A stretch of 62,575 nt of DNA from Paracoccaceae bacterium. Its GTDB lineage: Bacteria; Pseudomonadota; Alphaproteobacteria; Rhodobacterales; Rhodobacteraceae. Location: positions 1-62,575 of the forward strand of contig JAKIUB010000015.1 of assembly GCA_021647745.1 (NCBI GenBank), read 5' to 3'. Shown piece by piece: positions 9,248-16,631 of the stretch. The stretch's first letter is position 1; every line of letters starts with the position of its first letter. The position numbers and the translations under genes were made by a program. A model generated the notes under the pieces. That model was not told where the DNA came from. It searched no databases and was given only the letters and a program-made list of their open reading frames with translations.

Positions 9248-9284
9248 GCTTGCAGGGAACCTAGTTTCCTGCAAGCCTTTGATT
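9248..9284 (+). terminator. Intrinsic terminator after pnp
   Basis: GCTTGCAGG (9248-9256) pairs with CCTGCAAGC (9268-9276), with further G-T and A-T pairs inside. The hairpin is followed by a T-rich tail, CTTTGATTTT. It starts 15 bp after the pnp stop. Confidence 0.8.
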
Positions 9285-9365
9285 TTAGAGTCTTTTTATT
9301 TCCTTGATTCTTAACAGTTTTTTTGATTCAATGGCCGCTTAAGGAGGCGTTGAAAACATGACCGT

Positions 9366-10205
9366 ATGTGTGCTATAAAAGTTCACGCTTGCATTGTGTT
9401 TGCTGCCGATAGTGCAAGCTCGTTATCATCTGTGAATAGCACTGGTGAGCAGGTGATAATAAACATCTATGAGAATGCCAACAAAGTGTTTGATCTTTGT
9501 CGAAGCTTGCCAATTTGCGCCATGACAGCTGGAATTGGTAATTTTGGAAATACTTCAATTTCAACACTCTCAAAGGAACTGCGAAAACGCCTAAGCTCAA
9601 AAGGTGATCCTCTATCAATTAATCCTGACAGTTATACAATGAAAGAGATTGCCGAAAGGGCGCGGAGTTTCTTTTATGAGGAAGTGTTTAAAGGCACTAA
9701 GCCCGCCCAGCAGGGGTCTTTCAATTATTGGGTTGCGGGCTATGAATCAAGAGAAGACAGTCAGGGAGAAGTATGGCGAATTTCTATAGTTGACGGTAAA
9801 TGTGGTGATCCTGTTTGTGAAATTCCCAACGACGCCTCCTCAATGACGTGGGGTGGGCAGCCAGAAGCAATTAACAGACTTCTGCTAGGATATGGACAAG
9901 CAATGCCGGGCGCACTTAAAGATGCTGGGCTTACCGAAACTGAATCACAAGCGCTTACCCAGCACATTGCCAGAAGATCTCAAGCAAATTTGATGCATGG
10001 TGCGATGCCCACCTCTGACGCCATAGAGCTGGCGGAGTACTTAGTAGAAACTACCAAGAAATTTGTAAAATTTTCACCTGGTGGAAATACTGTTGGCGGA
10101 GCTTGCGACATTGCAACAGTCACAAAGCATGAGGGATTTAAATGGATTTCCCGAAAGCACTACTACAAGAAAAAATTCAACCCGATGGAGAATGGTCATG
10201 TCTAA
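9366..10205 (+). CDS. Proteasome-like Ntn-hydrolase homologue, start probably frame-broken
   Basis: The frame encodes 279 residues of no named family that I recognise, but it reads like a proteasome/HslV-type fold. A perfect AAGGAGG (9341-9347) serves the ATG at 9358, not the ATG at 9366, which is 18 nt away. From 9358 the frame reads MTVCV then stops at 9376; a one-base shift at the fifth codon gives MTVCVAIKVHACIVFAADS. After loss of Met, that aligns without gaps to HslV of this same window (TTIIGVRKGGRVVIAGD): Thr1, Asp17, and a lysine in ANKVF matching ARKV. Later segments (ICAMTAGIGNFG, YWVAGYE, GGACDIATVTKHEGF) also fit. Composition is visibly richer in A+T than neighbours, suggesting acquisition. 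It may be a recent pseudogene, a sequencing error, or a frameshifted gene. Confidence 0.6.
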   Translation: MCAIKVHACIVFAADSASSLSSVNSTGEQVIINIYENANKVFDLCRSLPICAMTAGIGNFGNTSISTLSKELRKRLSSKGDPLSINPDSYTMKEIAERARSFFYEEVFKGTKPAQQGSFNYWVAGYESREDSQGEVWRISIVDGKCGDPVCEIPNDASSMTWGGQPEAINRLLLGYGQAMPGALKDAGLTETESQALTQHIARRSQANLMHGAMPTSDAIELAEYLVETTKKFVKFSPGGNTVGGACDIATVTKHEGFKWISRKHYYKKKFNPMENGHV

Positions 10206-10371
10206 ATTGGACAATAAGCAAACACTATACGATCCCGTCCCGAAGGAAGATCTTGCCTTGCCGCCAATGGTCCAGAATCCAACGGAAGAATCCGTGGGAT
10301 CTTTGCCGCTAACAACCCCAGAAACTGTTGAGATGCAAGAGGCTTTGGAAAACCTGACTTTGACTCTTTAA
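10198..10371 (+). CDS. Small acidic protein coupled to the proteasome-like gene
   Basis: A 57-residue reading frame starting MSKLDNKQTLYDPVPKEDL and ending LENLTLTL. The ATG at 10198 overlaps the end of the previous gene by 8 bp, and GGAG lies 7 nt upstream, so translational coupling is likely. A longer upstream frame exists but would run inside the previous gene. The protein is acidic, rich in Pro, Glu, Thr and Leu, without cysteines or a membrane segment, and looks mostly disordered. I do not recognise it. The pairing suggests a substrate, adaptor or inhibitor of the upstream hydrolase, which is inference. A hairpin with a T run follows. Confidence 0.55.
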   Translation: MSKLDNKQTLYDPVPKEDLALPPMVQNPTEESVGSLPLTTPETVEMQEALENLTLTL

Positions 10372-10392
10372 TCTGAATTCAAAACTGAACCA

Positions 10393-10509
10393 CCACCAGC
10401 TAAAGCTGGTGGGATCAACAGGAACAGTTGAAACTGTTCTTTTTTAGTAGAGCGCCTCCCGCGCAAGTTTGAATTTATTTTCCGTCTGAAAGACGGAGGG
10501 CTAAAACCC
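10393..10509. mobile_element. Hairpin cluster, possible remnant of an IS200/IS605-type element
   Basis: Three compact palindromes occur in 117 bp without a reading frame: CCACCAGC-TAAA-GCTGGTGG at 10393-10412, GAACAGT-TGAA-ACTGTTC at 10422-10439, and TCCGTCT-GAA-AGACGGA at 10481-10497, followed by GGGCTAAAACCC at 10498-10509. Subterminal hairpins of the first and last style are typical of IS200/IS605 ends. No transposase gene is present, so this would be a non-autonomous or decayed copy. It could instead be a set of terminators or a structured RNA. Confidence 0.35.
10422..10445 (+). terminator. Terminator of the small cassette
   Basis: A 7-bp stem GAACAGT/ACTGTTC with loop TGAA is followed by six T residues (10440-10445). 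It lies about 50 bp after the stop of the 57-residue protein gene and would end that transcript. Confidence 0.6.
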
Positions 10510-10525
10510 GGATTGCTGAAATGGA

Positions 10526-10557
10526 AAGGCCCCGGCATCACTGCCGGGGCCTTTTTT
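10526..10557 (+). terminator. Strong terminator hairpin before the flavoprotein gene end
   Basis: AAGGCCCCGGCA pairs with TGCCGGGGCCTT (12 bp) around the loop TCAC, followed by a T run on the plus strand. It ends 2 bp before the stop of the minus-strand flavoprotein gene. The T run favours plus-strand termination, but the stem may also serve the minus-strand gene, on which only a short T run follows. Confidence 0.8.
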
Positions 10558-10558
10558 G

Positions 10559-11137
10559 TTATGCCGCCCAGCGCTTGGCGGCCAAAGCAATGCGCGCCCC
10601 GTAAAGCCGGGCGGTTTCGCGGTCTGACGGGGGCGGGGCCACATCCGGCCCGGCGTCAGCGTTGGATTGCGCCATCGCGCCCAATGTGGCCCCCATCCGG
10701 TTCAGGTCTTCTTCCGAGCCGTCATTGGTATTGTTGCCCGGCAGCATGCCCAACCCAACCCAGACCATCCCGTGCTGAGCCGCAAAAATCGACATCTGGA
10801 TCAGGGTGTTGAGCTTATCCCCGTTTTGCGCGGCTGAATTGGTAAACCCGCCCGCGATCTTGTTGGCCCAGCCCTGCTCGGCCCATTTGCCGGAACTGGC
10901 ATCCATAAAGGCTTTGAACTGTGCCGAAACGCTACCCATATAGGTGGGCGAGCCAAAGACAATACCATCCGCCTCTGCCAGTCGCTCGAGATCATCGGTG
11001 ACATCCTCCACCGAGACCAAATCCGCCGCCACCCCTTCAACCGAGTTGACGCCCTCCGCCACGGATTCCGCCTGAACCTTGGTGTGGCCATAACCGCTGT
11101 GATAAACCACTGCGATTTTCTTTACATTATCTGTCAT
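10559..11137 (-). CDS. WrbA-like flavodoxin-fold NAD(P)H oxidoreductase
   Basis: A 192-residue cytoplasmic flavoprotein. The FMN phosphate-binding loop is in VVYHSGYGHTKVQAESV near residues 10-26, the isoalloxazine-contacting segment is FGSPTYMGSVSAQFKAFMD (about 62-80), and a third FMN region is around AQHGMVWVGLGMLPGNN. These fit the WrbA/NAD(P)H:quinone reductase group. It is divergent from an HxlR regulator 97 bp away. Such pairs are common, the regulator sensing electrophiles or quinones and controlling the reductase. Specific substrate unknown. Confidence 0.88.
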   Translation of the reverse strand: MTDNVKKIAVVYHSGYGHTKVQAESVAEGVNSVEGVAADLVSVEDVTDDLERLAEADGIVFGSPTYMGSVSAQFKAFMDASSGKWAEQGWANKIAGGFTNSAAQNGDKLNTLIQMSIFAAQHGMVWVGLGMLPGNNTNDGSEEDLNRMGATLGAMAQSNADAGPDVAPPPSDRETARLYGARIALAAKRWAA

Positions 11138-11234
11138 CTTACGCTCCGTTATTTGGTGACACCTGAAACCTAAGGGCCTTGATTATTTATTGAAAGTAGG
11201 TATTATAAAGTAACCAAGTATCAAGGAGCAGGAT

Positions 11235-11594
11235 ATGCCCAAAGTAAAGGCTACAAGCAGTTGCCCGATGGACGGGTTATTGCGAATAATATCAGGGCCT
11301 TGGACCACATATATCTTGTGGCGGCTGGCTAATAGAGAAACAGTGCGATTCGGTGAATTAAAAAGAGACGTGGCCGGTATTTCCTCGCGGGTGCTCACCG
11401 AGCGGCTGCGAAAACTGGAAGATGCGGGGCTGGTGCACCGGGATTACCAGTCAACGATTCCACCACAGGTTTCCTATTCACTGACCCCGAGAGGCGCGGA
11501 ACTGCGCGATATCCTCAACGAGTTGAGTGAGGTTGCCCAAAAATGGGGCATGGCTGGCCCCTGTGAAACCGCGCCCCTTCAAAAAACCGGCTAA
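11235..11594 (+). CDS. HxlR-family transcriptional regulator
   Basis: A 119-residue winged-helix regulator. The HxlR pattern is clear: an N-terminal Cys in SSCPMDGLLRIISGPWTTYILWRL, followed by FGELKRDVAGISSRVLTERLRKLEDAGLV and the wing ending YSLTPRGAEL. The single conserved Cys near residue 11 could sense electrophiles or oxidants, as in several family members. The gene is divergent from the WrbA-like flavoprotein gene, and the 97-bp shared promoter region probably carries its operator. A GGAG-type site precedes the start. Confidence 0.9.
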   Translation: MPKVKATSSCPMDGLLRIISGPWTTYILWRLANRETVRFGELKRDVAGISSRVLTERLRKLEDAGLVHRDYQSTIPPQVSYSLTPRGAELRDILNELSEVAQKWGMAGPCETAPLQKTG

Positions 11595-11695
11595 GTTTAC
11601 CGCGCACAGGCGGATTGTGGCGCAATTCAATTTGGTGGTTTTGTGTTTACCAACTATGCGCTACAAACGCCCAAACCCCTAATAAGGCCTGTGAA

Positions 11696-12307
11696 ATGAC
11701 CAATTACCTCCATAAAGGCGACCTTCCGGATGATCTGGACCTTGGGTCCGTGATCGCGATTGACAGTGAAACCATGGGGCTGCATCCGCATCGTGATCGG
11801 CTCTGCCTTGTGCAGCTCTCATCGGGGGATGGCGATGCGCATATGGTGCAAATCAGCCAAGAGCAGGCCGAAGCGCCCAACCTCGTGAAGCTGCTCACCG
11901 ACCCTGACCGCCTGAAGTTGTTCCACTTTGGGCGCTTTGATATCGCGGTGATGCTCAACCGTTTTGGCGCTGTTACGGCTCCGGTTTACTGCACCAAAAT
12001 CGCCTCCAAACTGGTGCGAACATATACAGACCGCCACGGGCTAAAGAACCTTTTGCAGGAGCTGCTTAAGGTCGATATTTCCAAATATCAACAGAGCAGT
12101 GATTGGGGCGCACCAGAGCTGACCGAAGCGCAGCTTTCCTATGCGGCGTCAGATGTGCTTTATCTTCATAGGCTTATGGATATTCTAAACACCAATCTTG
12201 CCCGTGAGGGCCGCGTTGAGCTGGCGCAAGCCTGCTTTGATTTCCTGCCCCACCGCGCCGCGCTTGATCTGGCCGGCTGGCCGGAAACCGATATTTTTTC
12301 CCACTGA
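11696..12307 (+). CDS. Ribonuclease D-type 3'-5' exonuclease
   Basis: A 203-residue DEDDy exonuclease without HRDC domains, the short form usual in alphaproteobacteria. The start is set at 11696 (MTNYLHKGDLP), which has an AAGG upstream and gives the expected N-terminus; the frame is open further upstream but the extra 27 codons look random. Catalytic motifs: DSET (Exo I, near residue 23), HFGRFDIAVM (Exo II), and YAASDVLYLHRL (Exo III with Tyr and Asp). It probably trims structured RNA. The stop overlaps the ATG of lptC (TGATG), placing it at the head of the LPS export string. Confidence 0.9.
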   Translation: MTNYLHKGDLPDDLDLGSVIAIDSETMGLHPHRDRLCLVQLSSGDGDAHMVQISQEQAEAPNLVKLLTDPDRLKLFHFGRFDIAVMLNRFGAVTAPVYCTKIASKLVRTYTDRHGLKNLLQELLKVDISKYQQSSDWGAPELTEAQLSYAASDVLYLHRLMDILNTNLAREGRVELAQACFDFLPHRAALDLAGWPETDIFSH

Positions 12308-12912
12308 TGGCTAAGGGGCATGGCACATATTCCCGCGTTGTGGCGTGGCTGAAGATCTTGCTGCCGATGATCGCGCTCATTGTGCTTGGCACCGTGTTTT
12401 TGATCACTTCCGATGATGGTTTTGACGCAGGATTCACCTTTTCCCAAGCCGATATAGAGACCCTCGAAGCCGGAAGTTTTCTCAAAAAACCCCAGATTGA
12501 CGGGGTAACAGCCAGGGGTGAACCTTTTCATCTGGTGGCAGAATTAATTGCACCGGTGGAAGGAAACCTGAATCTGGTGAAGATGACCGCGCTTTCCGGC
12601 GAGTTTGTTTTTTCTTCCTCCGAGTGGGTTAGGCTGGAGGCCGCTACTGCAGTAATGGATATCAAAGCCCAGACTCTCGTTTTTAATGAGGGCGGGCAGG
12701 TCGAGACCTCGGACGGCACTATAGCCTCGGTTGATTTTTTGCGGGCAACTCTCTCCACTGGAGAAATGGAGGGGCGGGGGATAATTGCGCTAGGCCCGCT
12801 GGGGCAGGTTTCGGCAGATAATTTCCAGATCACCGCTCCCGAGGGGAAAAACCGGGTGCTTTGGTTCGAAAATAACGTTAGGATGCTCTATAATCTGCAA
12901 AATGATGGGTAA
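12307..12912 (+). CDS. lptC: LPS export protein LptC
   Basis: A 201-residue bitopic inner-membrane protein that passes lipopolysaccharide from the LptBFG transporter to LptA. It has a short cytoplasmic N-terminus, one membrane helix (about residues 13-35, WLKILLPMIALIVLGTVFLI) and a periplasmic beta-jellyroll domain. Sequence conservation in this family is low, so the call rests on topology, size and the position ahead of lptA and lptB. The start overlaps the RNase D stop by one base, and the end overlaps the lptA start. Confidence 0.85.
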   Translation: MAKGHGTYSRVVAWLKILLPMIALIVLGTVFLITSDDGFDAGFTFSQADIETLEAGSFLKKPQIDGVTARGEPFHLVAELIAPVEGNLNLVKMTALSGEFVFSSSEWVRLEAATAVMDIKAQTLVFNEGGQVETSDGTIASVDFLRATLSTGEMEGRGIIALGPLGQVSADNFQITAPEGKNRVLWFENNVRMLYNLQNDG

Positions 12913-13405
12913 AATGATGAAAACCTGGGTATTCGCCACCTTTTTTAGCCTATTTGCCATCACCGCCTTGGCGCAGGGGGCAGCGGTGCCTTTTGGGGCT
13001 CTCTCTTCGGGTGAGGCCAGACAGGTGGAAATCACCGCCGTTAGTCTATCAATTGATCAAGCCACCCAAAACGCGGTTTTTGAGGGAAATGTCGTGGCAG
13101 GCATGGATACGTTGCGCCTTACGGCGGACCGTATCGAGGTGGTTTATTCTGAAGAGGGGGGAGCAGGTGCGGTCAAAGCGCTGCGGGCCTCGGGGAATGT
13201 AGTTTTTGTATCCGGCACGGATAGTGCGCAGGCCGATAGTGCGACCTATGAGCTAGTGGAGGGCAATGTGCTGATGGAGGGCAATGTGATTTTGACTCAA
13301 GGGCAAAATGCGCTTTCCGGTCAGCGTCTGCGCATAGATATATCAACCGGCACCGCGCGCATGGAAGGCGGGGTCCAAGCGATTTTCCAGACAGGCGGCA
13401 ACTAG
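12902..13405 (+). CDS. lptA: LPS transport periplasmic protein LptA
   Basis: A 167-residue periplasmic bridge protein for lipopolysaccharide. An N-terminal signal peptide (KTWVFATFFSLFAITALAQ, cut probably after ALA-Q) is followed by the OstA-like beta-jellyroll with repeated strands such as NAVFEGNVV, LRLTADRIEVVY and LMEGNVILTQG. Several in-frame ATG codons lie at 12902, 12905, 12914 and 12917; none has a clear ribosome binding site, and either of the last two would give a more ordinary signal peptide. It overlaps lptC by 11 bp, and lptB begins on the base after its stop. Confidence 0.9.
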   Translation: MMGKMMKTWVFATFFSLFAITALAQGAAVPFGALSSGEARQVEITAVSLSIDQATQNAVFEGNVVAGMDTLRLTADRIEVVYSEEGGAGAVKALRASGNVVFVSGTDSAQADSATYELVEGNVLMEGNVILTQGQNALSGQRLRIDISTGTARMEGGVQAIFQTGGN

Positions 13406-14155
13406 ATGCCCACGCTAAAGGTCACCGAGGGTGGGGACGGCCTGATTGTCCGCAATCTAGGCAAAAGCTATAAAAAGCGCCCGGTTTTGCGCAATGTATC
13501 GCTGGAGCTGCGGCAGCGCGAAGTGGTGGCGCTACTCGGGCCAAACGGCGCCGGAAAAACCACCTGCTTTTACTCTATTGCGGGGCTGGTAAACCCCGAT
13601 TCCGGCTCTGTTATTGTTGATGGTATAGATGTTTCCTATTTGCCGATGTATCGGCGTGCCAAAATAGGTATCGGGTATCTGCCCCAGGAAGCCTCTATTT
13701 TCAGAGGAATGTCAGTCCAGGACAATATCCTCGCGATTCTCGAGCTTTCGGTCAAGGGCCGGCGGAAACAACAGCAAATGCTTGATGAGCTGCTCGCCGA
13801 ATTTTCCATTACCCATTTGCGCCGCGCCTCTGCACTGTCACTATCAGGTGGCGAGCGGCGGCGGGTGGAAATAGCGCGTTGCCTTGCTTCCCAGCCCAAA
13901 TATGTGCTGCTTGACGAACCCTTCGCCGGCGTGGACCCCATAGCTGTCAACGAGATCCGGCAGTTGGTTTCTCACCTGAAAGACCGCGGCATTGGTGTTT
14001 TGATAACCGATCATAATGTAAGAGAGACTTTAGAAATCGTCGATCGTGCCTATATACTACATGACGGCACGGTGCTGATGAGCGGCACGCCCGAAGAGGT
14101 GGTGCAAGACGAGAATGTGCGCCGTGTCTACCTTGGCGAGCAATTCAGGATCTGA
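13406..14155 (+). CDS. lptB: LPS export ABC transporter ATPase LptB
   Basis: A 249-residue cytoplasmic ATPase driving lipopolysaccharide extraction from the inner membrane. Walker A is GPNGAGKTT (about residues 46-54), the signature is LSGGERRRVEIARCLA, and Walker B is YVLLDEPFAGVDP, followed by the switch histidine in LITDHNVRET. These segments are close to the LptB family rather than general ABC importers. The ATG follows the lptA stop directly. The permease genes lptF and lptG are not in the window, as is usual. Confidence 0.96.
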   Translation: MPTLKVTEGGDGLIVRNLGKSYKKRPVLRNVSLELRQREVVALLGPNGAGKTTCFYSIAGLVNPDSGSVIVDGIDVSYLPMYRRAKIGIGYLPQEASIFRGMSVQDNILAILELSVKGRRKQQQMLDELLAEFSITHLRRASALSLSGGERRRVEIARCLASQPKYVLLDEPFAGVDPIAVNEIRQLVSHLKDRGIGVLITDHNVRETLEIVDRAYILHDGTVLMSGTPEEVVQDENVRRVYLGEQFRI

Positions 14156-14180
14156 CTCTCCAAAGTCGGAAAGGCGTTTG

Positions 14181-15491
14181 ATGGGAATTTCACAGCGCAT
14201 AGATTTAAGGCAGCAGCAAAAGCTGTCGATGACGCCGCGCTTGCAGCAGGCGATCTATGTGCTGCAACTAAGCGGCGCGGAGCTGGAAGCCTATCTCGAA
14301 GCCGAAACCGAAAAAAACCCGCTGCTCGACCTCCCGTTATCCAATCCGCGCAATGACGGAGCTACAGCGCAGGATTTTCTTGTTTCCTACATTTCCATGC
14401 TTGAAGGTTTGCAGCAGCAGATCGGCATGATGACCATCTCGCCCACTCTGGAAAGGCTGGCAAAGGCAATGGCTGGCGAGCTGGACGAAGACGGCTATCT
14501 GCGCACCCCGCTTTTCGAGCTGGCAGACCGGCTGGGCGCAAAGACCCAAGATATCGAAACCGCACTAAAGGTTTTGCAATCATGCGAACCGGCGGGAATA
14601 GCTGGGCGTAATCTGGAGGAGTGTCTGGGCTTGCAGCTCAAAGCAATAAACCGGTTTGATCCGATCATGGAAATTGTGCTGCAAAACCTTGATCTTGTCG
14701 CCTCCGGAAATGATGAAAGCCTGACAATACTCACCGGCGAAACGGCCTGCTCCATCCTTGAAATCAAGGCCGAGATAAAGGCTCTCAATCCACGCCCGGG
14801 AGCGGGCATCGGGCCAGATCCAGTGGTGGATATCATGCCCGAAATCGAGGTGAAGCCGGGTGAAATGGGAATATGGCATGTGGAGCTGATTCAGGAGGCT
14901 CTGCCCAAAATCCTGATCAACCACAAATACTATACCGAGATATCCGCGGGTGGTCCCGAAGCCAGACAATTTGCGCAGCAACATCTTGAGGCCGCGCACT
15001 GGTTGGTCAAGGCCATGAACCAGCGCGCGACCACGATATTAAAGGTCGCCAGTGCGATTGTAGCCCATCAATATGCATGGTTTGAAAAGGGTAATATCGC
15101 CATGCGCCCCCTGACCCTTGCGATGATTGCCGAGAAGGTTGGATGCCACGAATCAACGGTGAGTCGGGTAACTGCTGGCAAATATTTGCTCTGCCGCGCC
15201 GGAACCTATGAACTGAAGCATTTTTTCACCGCACAAATCCTGGCGCTGGACAGAAAAACCGAATTTTCCGCGCTGGGCATCCGCACGCGCATTAAATACC
15301 TTATTGCGCAAGAAAGCCACAATAATGTCTTTTCAGATGACAGGCTCGTAAATATTTTAAGAGAATCCGGAGTAGATATTGCGCGGCGCACCGTTGCCAA
15401 ATATCGTGAGGTTATGGGGATTCCATCTTCCGTTGTGCGTCGGAAAATATCACCGCCTGCAATGGTTGACAACCGCCACAAGCGGCCCTAG
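14181..15491 (+). CDS. rpoN: RNA polymerase sigma-54 factor
   Basis: A 436-residue alternative sigma factor for -24/-12 promoters, which needs an AAA+ activator. The start at 14181 (MGISQRIDLRQQQKLSMTPRLQQAI) gives the canonical region I; an upstream extension into lptB looks spurious. Region I is Gln-rich and contains LQQAIYVLQLSGAEL. Region III has the helix-turn-helix around ESTVSRVTAGKYLLC. The RpoN box ARRTVAKYRE is present near residue 410 and is complete. Position between lptB and the hibernation factor is conserved in alphaproteobacteria. Confidence 0.96.
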   Translation: MGISQRIDLRQQQKLSMTPRLQQAIYVLQLSGAELEAYLEAETEKNPLLDLPLSNPRNDGATAQDFLVSYISMLEGLQQQIGMMTISPTLERLAKAMAGELDEDGYLRTPLFELADRLGAKTQDIETALKVLQSCEPAGIAGRNLEECLGLQLKAINRFDPIMEIVLQNLDLVASGNDESLTILTGETACSILEIKAEIKALNPRPGAGIGPDPVVDIMPEIEVKPGEMGIWHVELIQEALPKILINHKYYTEISAGGPEARQFAQQHLEAAHWLVKAMNQRATTILKVASAIVAHQYAWFEKGNIAMRPLTLAMIAEKVGCHESTVSRVTAGKYLLCRAGTYELKHFFTAQILALDRKTEFSALGIRTRIKYLIAQESHNNVFSDDRLVNILRESGVDIARRTVAKYREVMGIPSSVVRRKISPPAMVDNRHKRP

Positions 15492-15494
15492 GTT
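15466..15494 (+). promoter_or_regulatory. Predicted sigma-70 promoter for hpf-ptsN
   Basis: TTGACA at 15466-15471 is separated by 17 bp from TAGGTT at 15489-15494. It overlaps the last codons of rpoN and lies about 65 bp upstream of the hpf start. It would let hpf and ptsN be expressed apart from the lpt-rpoN transcript. A small hairpin, CCCGGA/TCCGGG at 15525-15541, lies in the resulting leader. Confidence 0.45.
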
Positions 15495-15560
15495 CTGCGC
15501 CCTGTAGAACCGATACTTTAAAACCCCGGAGTTCTTCCGGGCCCAAATCGGGGAGAGAAT

Positions 15561-16130
15561 ATGCAAATTCAAGTCAGCGGAAAACATCTGGATGTAGGCC
15601 AAGCCCTCACCACCCATGTGAACGAAAATATGACAGATACCGTCGGGAAGTATTCCGACCGACCGATAGAGGCACATGTTACCTTTTCCAAAGACGGGCA
15701 CGAGTTTGTGTGCGATACTTCAGTGCATCTTTCCACCGGCCTCAAAGCGCAGGCCAAGGGGCGCAATAGCGAGATATACGCCGCTTTTGATGCGGCGCTT
15801 TCCCGGATGGAAAAACAGCTCCGCCGCTACAAGCGCCGCCTGAAAGATCACCACAAAGACCGGATCGACCCGATAGAAACCATCGGCGCCCCGACTTTTG
15901 TTATCTCGGCACCCAAAGACGAGGCCGAGCCGGAATCCTTGCAGCCGCTGATTGTTGCCGAGATGGAAACCAAGGTTCAGACCCTCTCTGTGGGTGAGGC
16001 CGTCATGCAGATGGAACTGATGGGTGCGGAGATGCTCGTCTTTAGAAATGTGCAGCATGGCGGGGTGAATGTTGTCCACACCCGCCCGGACGGCAATATT
16101 GGCTGGATTGATCCGCGCAATATAAAATAG
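15561..16130 (+). CDS. hpf: Ribosome hibernation promoting factor, long form
   Basis: A 189-residue protein that inactivates ribosomes in stationary phase. Residues 1-105 form the HPF/YfiA domain that binds the 30S decoding region, with the basic stretch MEKQLRRYKRRLKDHHKD at its end. After an acidic linker, residues about 130-189 form the C-terminal dimerisation domain (SVGEAVMQMELMGAEMLVFRN, ending GNIGWIDPR), which promotes 100S ribosome dimers directly. GGGGAGAG precedes the start. The position between rpoN and ptsN is typical. Confidence 0.95.
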   Translation: MQIQVSGKHLDVGQALTTHVNENMTDTVGKYSDRPIEAHVTFSKDGHEFVCDTSVHLSTGLKAQAKGRNSEIYAAFDAALSRMEKQLRRYKRRLKDHHKDRIDPIETIGAPTFVISAPKDEAEPESLQPLIVAEMETKVQTLSVGEAVMQMELMGAEMLVFRNVQHGGVNVVHTRPDGNIGWIDPRNIK

Positions 16131-16166
16131 CGCTTTTCAATAATTAAAACAAGAAGGTAGGCCCTT

Positions 16167-16631
16167 ATGGAGCTGTCAAAATTTCTGTTGCCTAAAGCGG
16201 TAGTTGCTGATTCAAAACTCGGCAGCAAAAAACGTGTCTTGCAGGAAGCCGCTCGGCTGGCAGAGCAGATCTATGGCCTGCCCTCGGCTAAATCGCTGGC
16301 CGCTTTGCAAGCGCGCGAACTTTTGGGACCAACCGGCATGGGAAATGGTGTGGCCATTCCCCATGCTCGCTTGCCGGAAATAGAAAGTGTCGCCGGTGTG
16401 TTCATGTATCTTGAAACACCGGTTGATTTTAGCGCAGTGGACCGAAAACCTGTCGATCTGGTTTTTGTACTTTTTGCCCCCGAAGGCGCGGTTACCGATC
16501 ACCTGAAATCTTTGGCGCGGGTTTCGCGCACTTTACGTAACGAGGCCACCTGCCAAAAGCTGCGCTCCACCAGAGATACAGCTGCGCTCTATGCAATTTT
16601 GCTTGAAAACGAACGATCGCAGGCCGCTTAA
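16167..16631 (+). CDS. ptsN: Nitrogen-PTS EIIA protein PtsN
   Basis: A 154-residue regulatory phosphotransferase protein. The phosphorylated histidine is His66 in GNGVAIPHARLPEI, and the rest of the EIIA-Ntr fold is present (FSAVDRKPVDLVFVLFAP, DHLKSLARVSRTL). It takes phosphate from the PtsP-NPr chain and adjusts nitrogen, potassium and other responses; it has no sugar transport role. AGAAGG precedes the ATG. Its stop codon overlaps the stop of the convergent sulfotransferase gene through a shared TTAA. Confidence 0.95.
   Translation: MELSKFLLPKAVVADSKLGSKKRVLQEAARLAEQIYGLPSAKSLAALQARELLGPTGMGNGVAIPHARLPEIESVAGVFMYLETPVDFSAVDRKPVDLVFVLFAPEGAVTDHLKSLARVSRTLRNEATCQKLRSTRDTAALYAILLENERSQAA

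Noticed and set aside
9234..10560. Prophage or integrative island at the A+T-rich cassette
   Set aside because: There is no integrase, phage gene, tRNA target or flanking direct repeat visible; only a small acquired cassette can be supported.
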